Below, in pieces: positions 21,566 through 29,690 of a stretch of 54,729 bases of DNA; position 1 is the first letter of the stretch, and every line of letters begins with the position of its first letter. The stretch is from Clostridium ihumii AP5 (GTDB lineage Bacteria; Bacillota; Clostridia; Clostridiales; Clostridiaceae). A program made the translations under genes and the position numbers. The notes under the pieces were generated by a model. It did no database searches and was not told the DNA's origin. It saw only the letters and a list, made by a program, of their open reading frames with translations. The DNA is taken from contig NZ_CCAT010000049.1 in the NCBI RefSeq assembly GCF_000612845.1, positions 1-54,729 on the forward strand. The letters run 5' to 3'.

Positions 21566-21958
21566 ATGGGAAAAAATATGATTAGCTTAGACAAGTTTGC
21601 TGGTGAAAAGTTAGCAGCAAGAGTTAATGAATCGTTAAAAGAGATTCTTGAAAACATTAAGGATCCAAACACAGATTTTAAAAAGAAAAGAGAACTAAGT
21701 GTAAAAATGAAATTTGTAACAGATGAAGATAGAAGCCTTAGTGATGTAGAAATTGAAACTAAAACTAAACTAGCACCTAGAACTTCTGTAAAGACAAAGG
21801 TAGTAATTGATTTTGATGGAAATGAAGTTATAGCATCGGAGTATCAAAAACAGGTTCCAGGACAAATTGCTATGAAAGTTGATCCTGAAACAGGAGAAGT
21901 GACAACAACTGCTCCACAAGAAGAAGATAATCTTACAGGATTAAAAGTAGTTAAATAA
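21566..21958 (+). CDS. Phage replication terminator-like protein, 130 aa
   Basis: MGKNMISLDKFAGEKLAARV and LENIKDPNTDFKKKRELSVK match the Firmicutes phage family usually labelled 'replication terminator protein', a name taken from annotation practice and not well tested. The C-terminal 60 residues include PGQIAMKVDPETGEV. ATG 21566 is chosen for the AAGGAG 8 nt before it. It pairs with the 235-aa gene that follows. Confidence 0.7.
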   Translation: MGKNMISLDKFAGEKLAARVNESLKEILENIKDPNTDFKKKRELSVKMKFVTDEDRSLSDVEIETKTKLAPRTSVKTKVVIDFDGNEVIASEYQKQVPGQIAMKVDPETGEVTTTAPQEEDNLTGLKVVK

Positions 21959-21999
21959 TTAAATTAAAATAAAAATTAAATTTTTAGGAGGAATAAAAA

Positions 22000-22707
22000 A
22001 TGATAAAAGAAGCTTTAAAATACATTGTTGGATTAGGGGAGACTCAAACTTTAAATTTTGATGGTGACAATTATACAAACAGAGAGATATACAGAGTAGA
22101 AGGACCATTAGCACAAGCAATAACAACAACAACACTTACAAGTATAGTGGATTACATTAAAAATAATGTTGATGATAATAAAATGAGTGATAGGAATTTA
22201 CTTATTCACATTAAATCACCTAACACAGTTGTACTTGAAAGTGATTTAAATAAAGACAGAAAAAGAGAAACATACATCGTAGCTGAAGCATTAACTCCAG
22301 ACATAAACTTTGATAGATTTATGGATGCAGAGAGATTTAATATAATGCTACAAAGTAGTTTTGTAGAAAAAAAGGATAGAAGTATTGTGTTAAAAGTAGC
22401 TGGAAATATACAAGATTCAGCAGTTAAAACTTATGGTGATGATGGTACAAGTCAAACTGTATCTATTAAAGCTGGAGTAGCAAGCATTGCAGATGTTGTA
22501 GTTCCTAATCCCGTATATTTATCACCATATAGAACATTTCCAGAAGTAGAGCAACCAGATAGTAGGTTCATTTTCAGAATGAAAGAAGGTGCACAGTGTG
22601 CATTGTTTGAAGCTGATGGTGGTGCATGGAGAAATGTAGCAATGGATTCAATTAAAAAATATTTAGAAGAACAACTACAACAATATGATGTTGATATAAT
22701 AAGCTAA
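22000..22707 (+). CDS. Conserved phage early protein, 235 aa
   Basis: No domain with known activity. It begins MIKEALKYIVGLGETQTLNF, has ITTTTLTSIVDYIKNNVDDN in the first third, and ends with EEQLQQYDVDIIS. The same gene often follows the 'replication terminator' gene in Firmicutes phages, so a shared role in early DNA metabolism is plausible. AGGAGG lies 7-12 nt before ATG 22000. Confidence in the gene is high; the role is unknown. Confidence 0.75.
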   Translation: MIKEALKYIVGLGETQTLNFDGDNYTNREIYRVEGPLAQAITTTTLTSIVDYIKNNVDDNKMSDRNLLIHIKSPNTVVLESDLNKDRKRETYIVAEALTPDINFDRFMDAERFNIMLQSSFVEKKDRSIVLKVAGNIQDSAVKTYGDDGTSQTVSIKAGVASIADVVVPNPVYLSPYRTFPEVEQPDSRFIFRMKEGAQCALFEADGGAWRNVAMDSIKKYLEEQLQQYDVDIIS

Positions 22708-22718
22708 TTAATTTTAAT

Positions 22719-22736
22719 AAGGGGCTTAGGCCCCTT
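22719..22736 (+). terminator. GC-rich hairpin between early genes
   Basis: AAGGGGC (22719-22725), TTAG loop, GCCCCTT (22730-22736). It is stable, but it has an A tract instead of T's behind it, so it may work as a processing or attenuator structure more than as a full stop. Confidence 0.4.
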
Positions 22737-22759
22737 AAAAAGAAAGGAAGTATGAAAAA

Positions 22760-23005
22760 ATGAAATCAACTGGAATAGTAAGAAAAGTGGATGACTTAGG
22801 AAGAATAGTTATACCTAAAGAACTTAGAAAAACATTGAATATAAGTGAAAGAGATTCATTAGAAATATTTGTAGATGGAGAGCAAATAATACTAAGAAAA
22901 TATGAACCAGCATGTATTTTCTGTGGAAGTGCTAGTGATGTAATAAATTACAAAGGTAAAAATATTTGCAAAAAATGTTTAAGAGAAATGAGGGAAGTCA
23001 AATGA
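22760..23005 (+). CDS. AbrB-family transition-state-type regulator, 81 aa
   Basis: Residues 1-50 are a textbook AbrB/SpoVT domain: MKSTGIVRKVDDLGRIVIPK, ELRKTLNISERDSLEIFVDG. Residues 54-76 carry a CxxC...CxxC zinc ribbon (CIFCGS, CKKCLR), as in some clostridial AbrB proteins. It could modulate host sporulation or phage middle genes. AAGGAAG precedes ATG 22760. It overlaps the next gene by 4 nt. Confidence 0.9.
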   Translation: MKSTGIVRKVDDLGRIVIPKELRKTLNISERDSLEIFVDGEQIILRKYEPACIFCGSASDVINYKGKNICKKCLREMREVK

Positions 23006-23241
23006 TTACAAGATTAATTGTTTTAGTAGTTGGAGGTGTACTTGCTTATCAAAATGTAAAGCTTAGAAAAAATATTATTGAAATAAATTTAAAAATGTCA
23101 AATGCAAAAAATGATATTGATGGAAATATAACCAAGATAGCATATGATATAAAAAATACAGAAGAAGAGGTGAAAAAACACATAAGCAAAGAAGCTACGA
23201 GAGTAATAGTTTCACCGGGACAGTATTTTTTTCTTAAATAG
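23002..23241 (+). CDS. Small membrane/coiled-coil protein, 79 aa
   Basis: Starts at ATG 23002 inside the AbrB stop (ATGA overlap), behind GAGGGAAG. One N-terminal membrane helix (MITRLIVLVVGGVLAYQN) precedes a coiled coil (ISKEAT region). The end reads VSPGQYFFLK. No family recognised. A role at the membrane during early infection is possible. Confidence 0.65.
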   Translation: MITRLIVLVVGGVLAYQNVKLRKNIIEINLKMSNAKNDIDGNITKIAYDIKNTEEEVKKHISKEATRVIVSPGQYFFLK

Positions 23242-23256
23242 AATTGAGTGATAGTT

Positions 23257-24003
23257 ATGAATAGAGCAGAGAGAAGAAGAACACAAAAAGAACAATTACA
23301 AATGAAAAAAACAATTAGTGATTTAAAACCAAGTGAGGTTAAGTTAGTAGATATCTGTGCAAATGAGAAAGCTAAAAAGATTGTACAAGCTAAGATGAAT
23401 GTAATAGAAGAGTGTGTTGAGAGAAATATAAGTGCTTTTATATGCACACTCTTTGAAGATAAAACATTAGAAGAAATTTCAGAATTACAAAGTGTATTTT
23501 TAAATTTAGCAGAAGAAGATATAGGAAAATATGAGAAGTTAATGAAGGGAGATATAAAAGTGGCTGAAAAAACAATAAAAGAATTAAATGATAAGGCAAT
23601 ATTAAAATGTGAGGAGTTAATAAATGACACAAATATTAATCAAGCAGCAGCAGTAAAAATATTAAAAAAGGAATTTCCAGAAGCAAGTACAAGCATGTTA
23701 ACTAATGTATATAAAATTAAAAAGGAAGAAATAAGCAATAAAAATATAAGTGATTTTACAAATAAATTAAGAGAAGAAGTATGCGAGAAAAATGGAATAC
23801 AAGGTTTAAAAATTAAAAAAATGATAGTTGAAGGTAGTAATGGAGTTTATGAAATTGAAAACAATGTAGTCACATTACAGGATTTAAATATTGGCTTTGA
23901 TAGTTTAGAAGAAGTAGAAAAATATAAAAAAACTGAAATAAAAAAGATTGAAGATAAAATAAATGAGATAAAACAAGTGTTTAATTTATATAAAAATGTA
24001 TAA
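23257..24003 (+). CDS. Hypothetical helical protein, 248 aa
   Basis: It begins MNRAERRRTQKEQLQMKKTI, a basic opening common in Firmicutes phage early proteins, and is Lys/Glu-rich and helical. The middle stretch NQAAAVKILKKEFPEASTSM resembles a helix-turn-helix (alternating small residues with 'EFPEAS'), but this is weak. The start could also be GTG 23248. Sits between the membrane protein and the recombinase gene. Confidence 0.65.
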   Translation: MNRAERRRTQKEQLQMKKTISDLKPSEVKLVDICANEKAKKIVQAKMNVIEECVERNISAFICTLFEDKTLEEISELQSVFLNLAEEDIGKYEKLMKGDIKVAEKTIKELNDKAILKCEELINDTNINQAAAVKILKKEFPEASTSMLTNVYKIKKEEISNKNISDFTNKLREEVCEKNGIQGLKIKKMIVEGSNGVYEIENNVVTLQDLNIGFDSLEEVEKYKKTEIKKIEDKINEIKQVFNLYKNV

Positions 24004-24109
24004 ATAAAAGAGAGCTAAGGTAACATACAGGCCTTTGCTCTCACATAAAAAAACGTATTTAAATTATATCAGAAAATTTACTATAAATCAATTGAGGGAG
24101 GACATTAAG

Positions 24110-25105
24110 ATGCATGTAGATTCAAGAGAAGAAGTAATAATAAAAATTGTTGGAAAGTTATCATTAGAGTTTCCTGAATATAAAAAGCAATTAAAAATTA
24201 GAAATATTATTGAAGAAGTTTTATATAAGTATGATGTTCATCCACAAGAAACAGGATTAGTTGCTAGTGATATACAAGAAAAAATAAGTATATATTTAGC
24301 AAGTAAAAAGCTTGATGGATTGAGCATGAAAACACTAAAGGGATATAAGTACAACTTAGATATATTTTCAAGTTATATTTGCAAACCAATAGCAACAATT
24401 ACAACAATAGATCTTAGAATGTATTTAAGCGAAAGGTGTAAAACATTAAAACAAACAAGTATAAATACAGAAATATCAATTTTAAAATCGTTCTTTTCTT
24501 GGCTAGCAAACGAGGAATACATTCCCAAAAATCCAGCTGCTAAATTAAAATTAACTAAGCAACCCAAAAGATTAAGAAAAGCACTTAGTGATGAAGAAGC
24601 TGAAATTTTAAGGAAATCATGTAATACAGTTAGAGAAAAAGCATTAATAGAAATGTTTATAAGTACTGGATGTAGATTGAGTGAAGTAGTAAATACAAAT
24701 GTAACTGATATAAATTGGGAAAACAGAAGTATTCGTGTTATAGGAAAAGGAAATAAGGAAAGAATTGTGTATTTCAATACACGAACAAAAATAGCACTTA
24801 AAGAATATTTAAGTAGCAGAAAAGATAATAATCTTTCATTATTTGTTTCTGGAAAAGGAAAACATGAAAGGTTAGGACAAAGATCTATACAAAGAGAAAT
24901 TAAAAAAATAGCAAGTAGAGCAGGTATAGAAAAGTCAATATACCCTCATTTACTTAGACATACATTTGCAACAGAGAGATTAAATTCAGGAATGCCATTA
25001 CCAGTATTGCAACACATAATGGGCCATGATAGTCCAGCAACAACTCAAATTTATGCAGAATTATCACAGGAAAATATAATGCATGAGTTTAGAAAAGCAT
25101 CATAA
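24110..25105 (+). CDS. XerC/D-type tyrosine recombinase, 331 aa
   Basis: The SAM-like N-terminal domain (about 50-145) is followed by the catalytic domain with all six residues visible: R189 (STGCRLSE), K213 (GKGNKER), H280 and R283 (HLLRHTFA), H306 (GHDSP) and Y315 (IYAELS). Length fits XerC/XerD. ATG 24110 is chosen for GGGAGGAC upstream. In a plasmid prophage it could resolve dimers or integrate at a dif-like site. The repeat-rich region just downstream (25106-25262) is a possible site. Confidence 0.9.
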   Translation: MHVDSREEVIIKIVGKLSLEFPEYKKQLKIRNIIEEVLYKYDVHPQETGLVASDIQEKISIYLASKKLDGLSMKTLKGYKYNLDIFSSYICKPIATITTIDLRMYLSERCKTLKQTSINTEISILKSFFSWLANEEYIPKNPAAKLKLTKQPKRLRKALSDEEAEILRKSCNTVREKALIEMFISTGCRLSEVVNTNVTDINWENRSIRVIGKGNKERIVYFNTRTKIALKEYLSSRKDNNLSLFVSGKGKHERLGQRSIQREIKKIASRAGIEKSIYPHLLRHTFATERLNSGMPLPVLQHIMGHDSPATTQIYAELSQENIMHEFRKAS

Positions 25106-25262
25106 AAAAGGTGTTCCGAACATGAACATTTTGTGTGGAAAGTGTGTGGAAAAGGTGTGGGAAGGGTGAACATTTTTAATTTTTACTGATATCTTGGAAA
25201 CACTAGGCTTTGCCTAGTATAGAACCTAGTGTGATAGCAGTTCCCCCTTATGCTCTTAATTA
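25106..25262. repeat. Repeat-rich region after the recombinase, possible att/dif-like site
   Basis: GAACAT occurs at 25118, 25124 and 25168. TGTGTGGAAA occurs at 25132 and 25143, with a variant at 25155. ACTAGGC-TTT-GCCTAGT (25202-25218) forms one hairpin. ACACTAGG (25200-25207) can instead pair with CCTAGTGT (25225-25232), giving an alternative fold. Arm repeats plus a palindromic core right after an integrase gene suggest a recombination site; an RNA switch is the other option. Confidence 0.45.
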
Positions 25263-25316
25263 TTGTATGTACTGTTGCCAAAAATTAAATATTTAAGTAG
25301 GGTGAGGTTATCTAAA

Positions 25317-26048
25317 TTGAAAAAGGTTGAGGTTTACGGACAATTAAGTTTATTTGATTTGAATATAAATGAAATTAAAACTAATGATAAAATTTCAAAA
25401 AACCCAATATTAAGCTTAAAAGTAAATGAAGCAAAAAAAGAAGAAAATAGATTAATTAATAGACAAGAAATAATCAATAAATATAAATCAATAAGTAATT
25501 TGAATAGAATAATAGCTTATTGTGGCGGTGGATTTGGAATAGAAAGTTTAGAAGAAAATGCATATAAAACTATATATGTTAATAGATACGGAGAAGAAGA
25601 GTTTGCTGTAAAAAATAAATGTCCAGTATTACCAATGGATAGAATAATACTTACTAATTGCGCTGCTAATTATAATAAAATTCAATCACAAAAATTAATA
25701 AAATATAAAAAGAATTTTAAAAAAGTTATAAAAAGAAAAGGTGATGAAAATATTATTTTAGAAAAAGATGGCCAAGCAGTAAGTATAAATTCTAAAGGGT
25801 GGTTGTTAGAATTTCAAAGTAATACTGCATATGAAGAAGATGAAATATTAGAAGTAATATGTAAAAAAGAAACTAATAACAGTACCAAGGTATTTAAAAC
25901 AGGAGATAAAGTTATCGTAAATTTTGATGATTTAGAATGCAACGGAATAGTAAGATCTAAACATTCAATTTATGATGCGTACAGTATTGATTTTGAGAAG
26001 CAAGAACTAATGTGCAATACAACATTTCACATTAGCCAAATAAGATGA
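25317..26048 (+). CDS. Hypothetical phage protein, 243 aa
   Basis: Starts at TTG 25317 behind GGGTGAGG. It opens with VEVYGQLSLFDLN, a short motif common at the start of clostridial phage early proteins. The C-terminal 50 residues (TGDKVIVNFDDLECNGIVRS, AYSIDFEKQE) look like a small SH3-like barrel. No function is assigned. It heads a run of small genes that mostly end near 'TAATGATTA' and carry GGGTGA-type sites. Confidence 0.65.
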   Translation: MKKVEVYGQLSLFDLNINEIKTNDKISKNPILSLKVNEAKKEENRLINRQEIINKYKSISNLNRIIAYCGGGFGIESLEENAYKTIYVNRYGEEEFAVKNKCPVLPMDRIILTNCAANYNKIQSQKLIKYKKNFKKVIKRKGDENIILEKDGQAVSINSKGWLLEFQSNTAYEEDEILEVICKKETNNSTKVFKTGDKVIVNFDDLECNGIVRSKHSIYDAYSIDFEKQELMCNTTFHISQIR

Positions 26049-26064
26049 ATTTGGAGGGCGCAAA

Positions 26065-26232
26065 ATGAATCAAATAGATTTAATGAGACAAGTTCAGATT
26101 GAAAGATGTATAGGAGAATTGAATGCGTTAAAAGCAAGTTACTATGATCCTAGTGGAAACAATAAGGATTACTACTTAGTAAGAGAAATTATAAAAAATA
26201 TGATTGATGAATTAAGAAGTGAATTAGGCTAA
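26065..26232 (+). CDS. Small helical hypothetical protein, 55 aa
   Basis: ATG 26065 follows TTTGGAGGGCG. MNQIDLMRQVQIERCIGELN and LVREIIKNMIDELRSELG are helical. No family recognised; tightly packed within the operon. Confidence 0.6.
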   Translation: MNQIDLMRQVQIERCIGELNALKASYYDPSGNNKDYYLVREIIKNMIDELRSELG

Positions 26233-26251
26233 TGATTAAGGGGTGAGGATA

Positions 26252-26389
26252 TTGAGCGATAAGTGTTCATCATGTAATGGTAGTGGAAAGAAAATAATAA
26301 CTACTAGAATAGGGTTAGTAACAATTCCAATTATGATAAGTTGTTCTAATTGTAATGGAACAGGAAGAATAAAAGATTGTAGAAAATGA
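26252..26389 (+). CDS. DnaJ-type zinc-finger mini-protein, 45 aa
   Basis: Starts at TTG 26252 behind GGGGTGAGG. It has two CxxCxGxG motifs: CSSCNGSG at 5-12 and CSNCNGTG at 31-38, the zinc-binding unit of DnaJ. No J-domain is present, so it is only the zinc-finger unit. Such mini-proteins are frequent in phage early operons. Confidence 0.7.
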   Translation: MSDKCSSCNGSGKKIITTRIGLVTIPIMISCSNCNGTGRIKDCRK

Positions 26390-26419
26390 TTATAAAATGA
26401 AATATATGGAGGGGTAAAA

Positions 26420-26866
26420 ATGGAAAGAGAGTTATTAAAACAAGGCGATAAGGTTGTCATGCACACATGTATAGAAGCCAAAAAATATAATGGAAAAATA
26501 TGGACTTGTAAAACTGATGAATATACAACAGGTGAAGGAGTATATAAACAGAACTTAGTTTTTTTAGAAGGCTTCAGCGGATGCTTCACAACAGAATATT
26601 TGCAGAAGGTTAATATTACTGTTGATAAAGATTTAGAAATGTTGAACTTAAAAGAGAATAATAGACTTCTTGAAAATGGCTCTAAACAACTATGTGAGGA
26701 AATGAAAAGGTTAGTTGGAGAAAAAGAAAATTTAATTAATGCTTTAAGATATGTTAAAAAACAATATGAAACTGATTTTACTAAAAGAGAGTTAGAGACG
26801 TTAGAGCCAAGGGATGAAAGTGTATATTCTACAGTGGTAGAAACCCTAAATAAAACAAATATTTAA
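26420..26866 (+). CDS. Hypothetical protein, 148 aa
   Basis: The N-terminal half is beta-rich with conserved-looking GDKVVMHTCIEAKKYNGKIW; the C-terminal half is a coiled coil (LKENNRLLENGSKQLCEEMK). TGGAGGGG precedes ATG 26420. No family recognised. Confidence 0.65.
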   Translation: MERELLKQGDKVVMHTCIEAKKYNGKIWTCKTDEYTTGEGVYKQNLVFLEGFSGCFTTEYLQKVNITVDKDLEMLNLKENNRLLENGSKQLCEEMKRLVGEKENLINALRYVKKQYETDFTKRELETLEPRDESVYSTVVETLNKTNI

Positions 26867-26896
26867 TACACTGATTATGAAGTGAAGGAGTAAGTT

Positions 26897-27118
26897 ATGA
26901 TTGAGAAATATTTAAAAGATGCATTAAAGGCTGAATATATAATAAGCATTCCAATAGAAAATTTATCAAAAGAAGAATTGTCAGAACTAAGTGAAAAAGC
27001 TAAGTATGAGGATATATTAGTTACGCTAAGGACAGAACATAGTAATGTTCATCAAGGGGTACTTATATGTTTAATAAAAAAAGAATTAGTAAATGAGGAA
27101 TTTTTAAAATACTTATAG
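26897..27118 (+). CDS. Hypothetical protein, 73 aa
   Basis: ATG 26897 follows GAAGGAG. It starts MIEKYLKDALKAEYIISIPI and is a mixed alpha/beta small protein. No family recognised. Confidence 0.6.
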   Translation: MIEKYLKDALKAEYIISIPIENLSKEELSELSEKAKYEDILVTLRTEHSNVHQGVLICLIKKELVNEEFLKYL

Positions 27119-27146
27119 TGATTATGATGTGAAAGGGGTTAGGGTT

Positions 27147-27434
27147 GTGGAAAGATATAAAATAGATCATGAATTAAAAATAGAACCTAAATATTATAAC
27201 GATGTAATTAGTGGAAGAAAAAGATTTGAAGTCAGAAAAGATGATAGAAATTTCAAGATAGGTGATGTAATAAAGCTTGAAGAGTTTGATGAAATTTTAC
27301 TTTATACAGGAAGAAGTAGTTTGTATGAAGTTATATTTAAGTTTGATGGTGGAAAATATGGAGTAGAAAAAGGATATTGCATATTATCTATAAAGCCATA
27401 TAAAACAAGAACTTATCTAGGCATAACTTATTAG
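27147..27434 (+). CDS. DUF3850 (ASCH-like) protein, 95 aa
   Basis: Starts at GTG 27147 behind AAAGGGG. The pattern HELKIEPKYYNDVISGRKRF, EVRKDDRNFKIGDVIKLEEF is that of DUF3850, a small ASCH/PUA-like fold thought to bind RNA or modified nucleotides. Common in phages beside other small early genes. No catalytic role is evident. Confidence 0.8.
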   Translation: MERYKIDHELKIEPKYYNDVISGRKRFEVRKDDRNFKIGDVIKLEEFDEILLYTGRSSLYEVIFKFDGGKYGVEKGYCILSIKPYKTRTYLGITY

Positions 27435-27458
27435 ATAAATGATTAAAGGGTGAAGTTA

Positions 27459-27614
27459 GTGGAGAAATTTTGTAAGTGGTATTTAAGCTATAAGTTGAGA
27501 AAATATAAAATTAATGATTACGAAATAGTAATTAGAAATGATGGTAATACAATTTATAAAAGAAATTTTGAAAGAGAAGAATCAATAAAAAGAACTATAT
27601 CAAAAATAAAATAG
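27459..27614 (+). CDS. Small basic hypothetical protein, 51 aa
   Basis: Starts at GTG 27459 behind AAGGGTGAAG. MEKFCKWYLSYKLRKYKIND, then RNDGNTIYKRNFEREESIKR. Basic, no family recognised. Confidence 0.55.
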   Translation: MEKFCKWYLSYKLRKYKINDYEIVIRNDGNTIYKRNFEREESIKRTISKIK

Positions 27615-27656
27615 TCGTAAGCTGATTAAAAGGTGAAGCAACAGAGGTGAGAGTAT

Positions 27657-28604
27657 ATGGTGAAAATATTAGAGTTGTTTGGAGGTGTAGGAGCACCGAG
27701 AAAAGCTTTAGTAAATTTAGGAGTACCAGTAAAAGCTATTGATTATGTGGAAATAGATGAAAAAGCAGTACGTAGTTATAATGCTATATTTAACAAAGAT
27801 TTAGCATATAAAACTCAAAATGTTGTTGGATATAATTTAAAGCCAGATATTTTAATTCATGGAAGCCCTTGTCAAGATTTTAGCATAGCGGGTCATCAAA
27901 AGGGCGCAGATGAGGGAACAGAAACAAGAAGTAGTTTAATGTGGGAAACTATACACATTATAGAGCAGATGGGTATATGGAAACCTAAATATGTTATTTG
28001 GGAAAATGTAAAAAATGTTTTAAGTAAACATATGAAGCATAACTTTAATAGATATTTAGATGAAATGCAAAAAATAGGATATACAAGTAATTTTGAAGTA
28101 TTAAATGCATTAGATTTTGGATTACCACAAAAGAGGGAGAGAGTATTTACAATAAGTTGTTTGGACAGTACAATGTTCAATTTTGGTATCCTAGAAAGAA
28201 AACCAATGATTAATATATCGGAGTTTTTAGAAGATACAAAAGAAGAAAAATATATAGTAACACAGCCAAGTATGATAAAGAAAATAAATACTAATGATGG
28301 GAGTTTTGGAGGAAGGGTACAAATAATAAAAGATTTTTGCACAACTATAACAACTAAACAAATGAGGTGTCCTAATAGTGGTGTTGTTGATTTAGGAAAT
28401 GGACAATATAGATATTTAACTGAAAGAGAATGTTGGAGATTACAAGGATATAATGATGAAGATTTTGAAGCAGCATTAAAAGCACATCCAGGAATACCAG
28501 GCAAATTAAATGGGGCATTGTATAAACAAGCAGGTAATAGTATTCCAATACCAATATTAGAAGCAATTTTTAAAGTTATTATAAATGAATATATGGCAGC
28601 TTGA
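27657..28604 (+). CDS. C5-cytosine DNA methyltransferase, 315 aa
   Basis: All main Dcm-family motifs are present: motif I LELFGGVGAPR, motif IV GSPCQDFS with catalytic C72, motif VI ENV at 116-118, motif VIII QKRERVF, and motif X KQAGNSIPIPILEAI near the end. It transfers a methyl group from AdoMet to cytosine in a specific DNA site. No partner restriction enzyme is visible, so it is probably an orphan that shields phage DNA from host restriction. ATG 27657 follows GAGGTGAGAG. The target site cannot be read from the sequence. Confidence 0.93.
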   Translation: MVKILELFGGVGAPRKALVNLGVPVKAIDYVEIDEKAVRSYNAIFNKDLAYKTQNVVGYNLKPDILIHGSPCQDFSIAGHQKGADEGTETRSSLMWETIHIIEQMGIWKPKYVIWENVKNVLSKHMKHNFNRYLDEMQKIGYTSNFEVLNALDFGLPQKRERVFTISCLDSTMFNFGILERKPMINISEFLEDTKEEKYIVTQPSMIKKINTNDGSFGGRVQIIKDFCTTITTKQMRCPNSGVVDLGNGQYRYLTERECWRLQGYNDEDFEAALKAHPGIPGKLNGALYKQAGNSIPIPILEAIFKVIINEYMAA

Positions 28605-28648
28605 TAGTCGCATTTCAAATATAAAGTAAAAAATAAGGAGGAATAGAA

Positions 28649-28744
28649 ATGGAAACAGGATATACATTTAACATAGAAAATTATGAGATTGATTATATAG
28701 GATTATTAGAAAATGATTTTACACCAGTTGATGATGTAAAATAA
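28649..28744 (+). CDS. Very small acidic protein, 31 aa
   Basis: ATG 28649 is preceded by AAGGAGGAA, one of the best ribosome sites in the window. The product begins METGYTFNIENYEIDYIGLL and ends in DDVK. Its acidic, aromatic make-up recalls small phage inhibitors such as DNA mimics, but that is speculation. Confidence 0.5.
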   Translation: METGYTFNIENYEIDYIGLLENDFTPVDDVK

Positions 28745-29083
28745 ATAGTTTAAAAATATTGAATGGTATATACCATTCAGATAAAAAACATTATGAAAAA
28801 TTAAAGAAGGTAACAATAAAAATTTCCTTATTTGTCCAAACGGTACTATACCGTTTCACATTTTTACTCAATAGGGGTTAACGGTATAGTATCAGAACTT
28901 AACAAAATGTAGTATTTTCAATACTTTGAGGTACCTAAAAAAAGGGACCATTGCGAATACTCTAGGAAACATATGTTTTTAAGAAAAATTTTATTTAAAA
29001 TTATATTGTAAATATAAGGTAAATAAATAATTGTTTTCTGATGTAGAAAATTCATATAAAAATTATTTGAAGAGGTGAATATT
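28745..29083. promoter_or_regulatory. Intergenic region with two palindromes and iteron-like motif
   Basis: No gene is seen. TGAATGGTATATACCATTCA (28760-28779) is a perfect 20-bp palindrome. AAACGGTA-CTA-TACCGTTT (28838-28856) is a second palindrome. TTAACGGTATAGT (28878-28890) matches the plasmid iteron core. A small hairpin AGTATT/AATACT lies near 28910-28924. The sites suggest a regulated promoter or a second binding region for the iteron-binding protein. Confidence 0.5.
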
Positions 29084-29260
29084 TTGATAAAAATTAATAC
29101 AATAGATGATTTAAATAAATATGCATCTAAATTGCCAAGAGTAGTAATAATGGATATAGATAAAAGAATTACTGATTGGTTAGCAGCAGGTGGAAATAAA
29201 GAAGATCCATATATAAATCAACAATTTAAATATGCAGAAAATGTTTTAAATAACATTTAG
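29084..29260 (+). CDS. DUF6877-like small protein, 58 aa
   Basis: Starts at TTG 29084 behind AAGAGGTGAA. LNKYASKLPRVVIMDIDKRI, then WLAAGGNKEDPYINQQFKYA, fits the small DUF6877 family of clostridial phages as I recall it. Function unknown. Confidence 0.6.
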   Translation: MIKINTIDDLNKYASKLPRVVIMDIDKRITDWLAAGGNKEDPYINQQFKYAENVLNNI

Positions 29261-29275
29261 ATAGAGGAGAAAAAA

Positions 29276-29554
29276 ATGAAAACAAATTTAGGAAAATTTA
29301 TGGTGTCAACAATAAAAGTACCAGATAGAAATAAAAAGCCTTACGAAACAGCTCTTTGTTTAGATTGCGAGAAAATAAAAGTATTTGAATTATATGAAAC
29401 AGAAGTAGAAGCTAAAAAAGGTCATGAAGTATGGGTAAAAAAGGCTAAGAATATAACATTAGATGATTTTGAAAATCATAAAGATTTAGTCGATGATTAT
29501 TTAATAACTATATTTGAAGCTTGTAAACTAAGAAGTAAAGTAGTAGATATATAA
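29276..29554 (+). CDS. Hypothetical protein, 92 aa
   Basis: ATG 29276 follows AGAGGAGAA. It reads MKTNLGKFMVSTIKVPDRNK, with a single LCLDCEKIK motif and a helical C-terminus. It resembles small phage proteins found beside DUF6877; no role known. Confidence 0.6.
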   Translation: MKTNLGKFMVSTIKVPDRNKKPYETALCLDCEKIKVFELYETEVEAKKGHEVWVKKAKNITLDDFENHKDLVDDYLITIFEACKLRSKVVDI

Positions 29555-29690
29555 ATAAAATAAATTGTAAAAATTAAAAATATTAGAAAAAAGTATCAGA
29601 AAAATGACAGAAAAAGAGCGCTTTTATGTGTAGAAAAGTAGCAGGTATAAATGCTAAGCTATTAATAGATTGATTAGAGAGGTGATTAAA

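Noticed and set aside
25118-25130. GAACATGAACAT as a LexA/SOS box
   Set aside because: The Firmicutes SOS box needs inverted GAAC...GTTC; here the copies are in direct order.
26252-26389. Truncated DnaJ chaperone
   Set aside because: Only the zinc-finger motifs are present with a proper start and stop; it is a self-contained mini-protein, not a decayed DnaJ.
27896-28618. 240-codon open frame opposite the methyltransferase
   Set aside because: The opposite strand carries all C5-methyltransferase motifs; the antisense product has no recognisable features.
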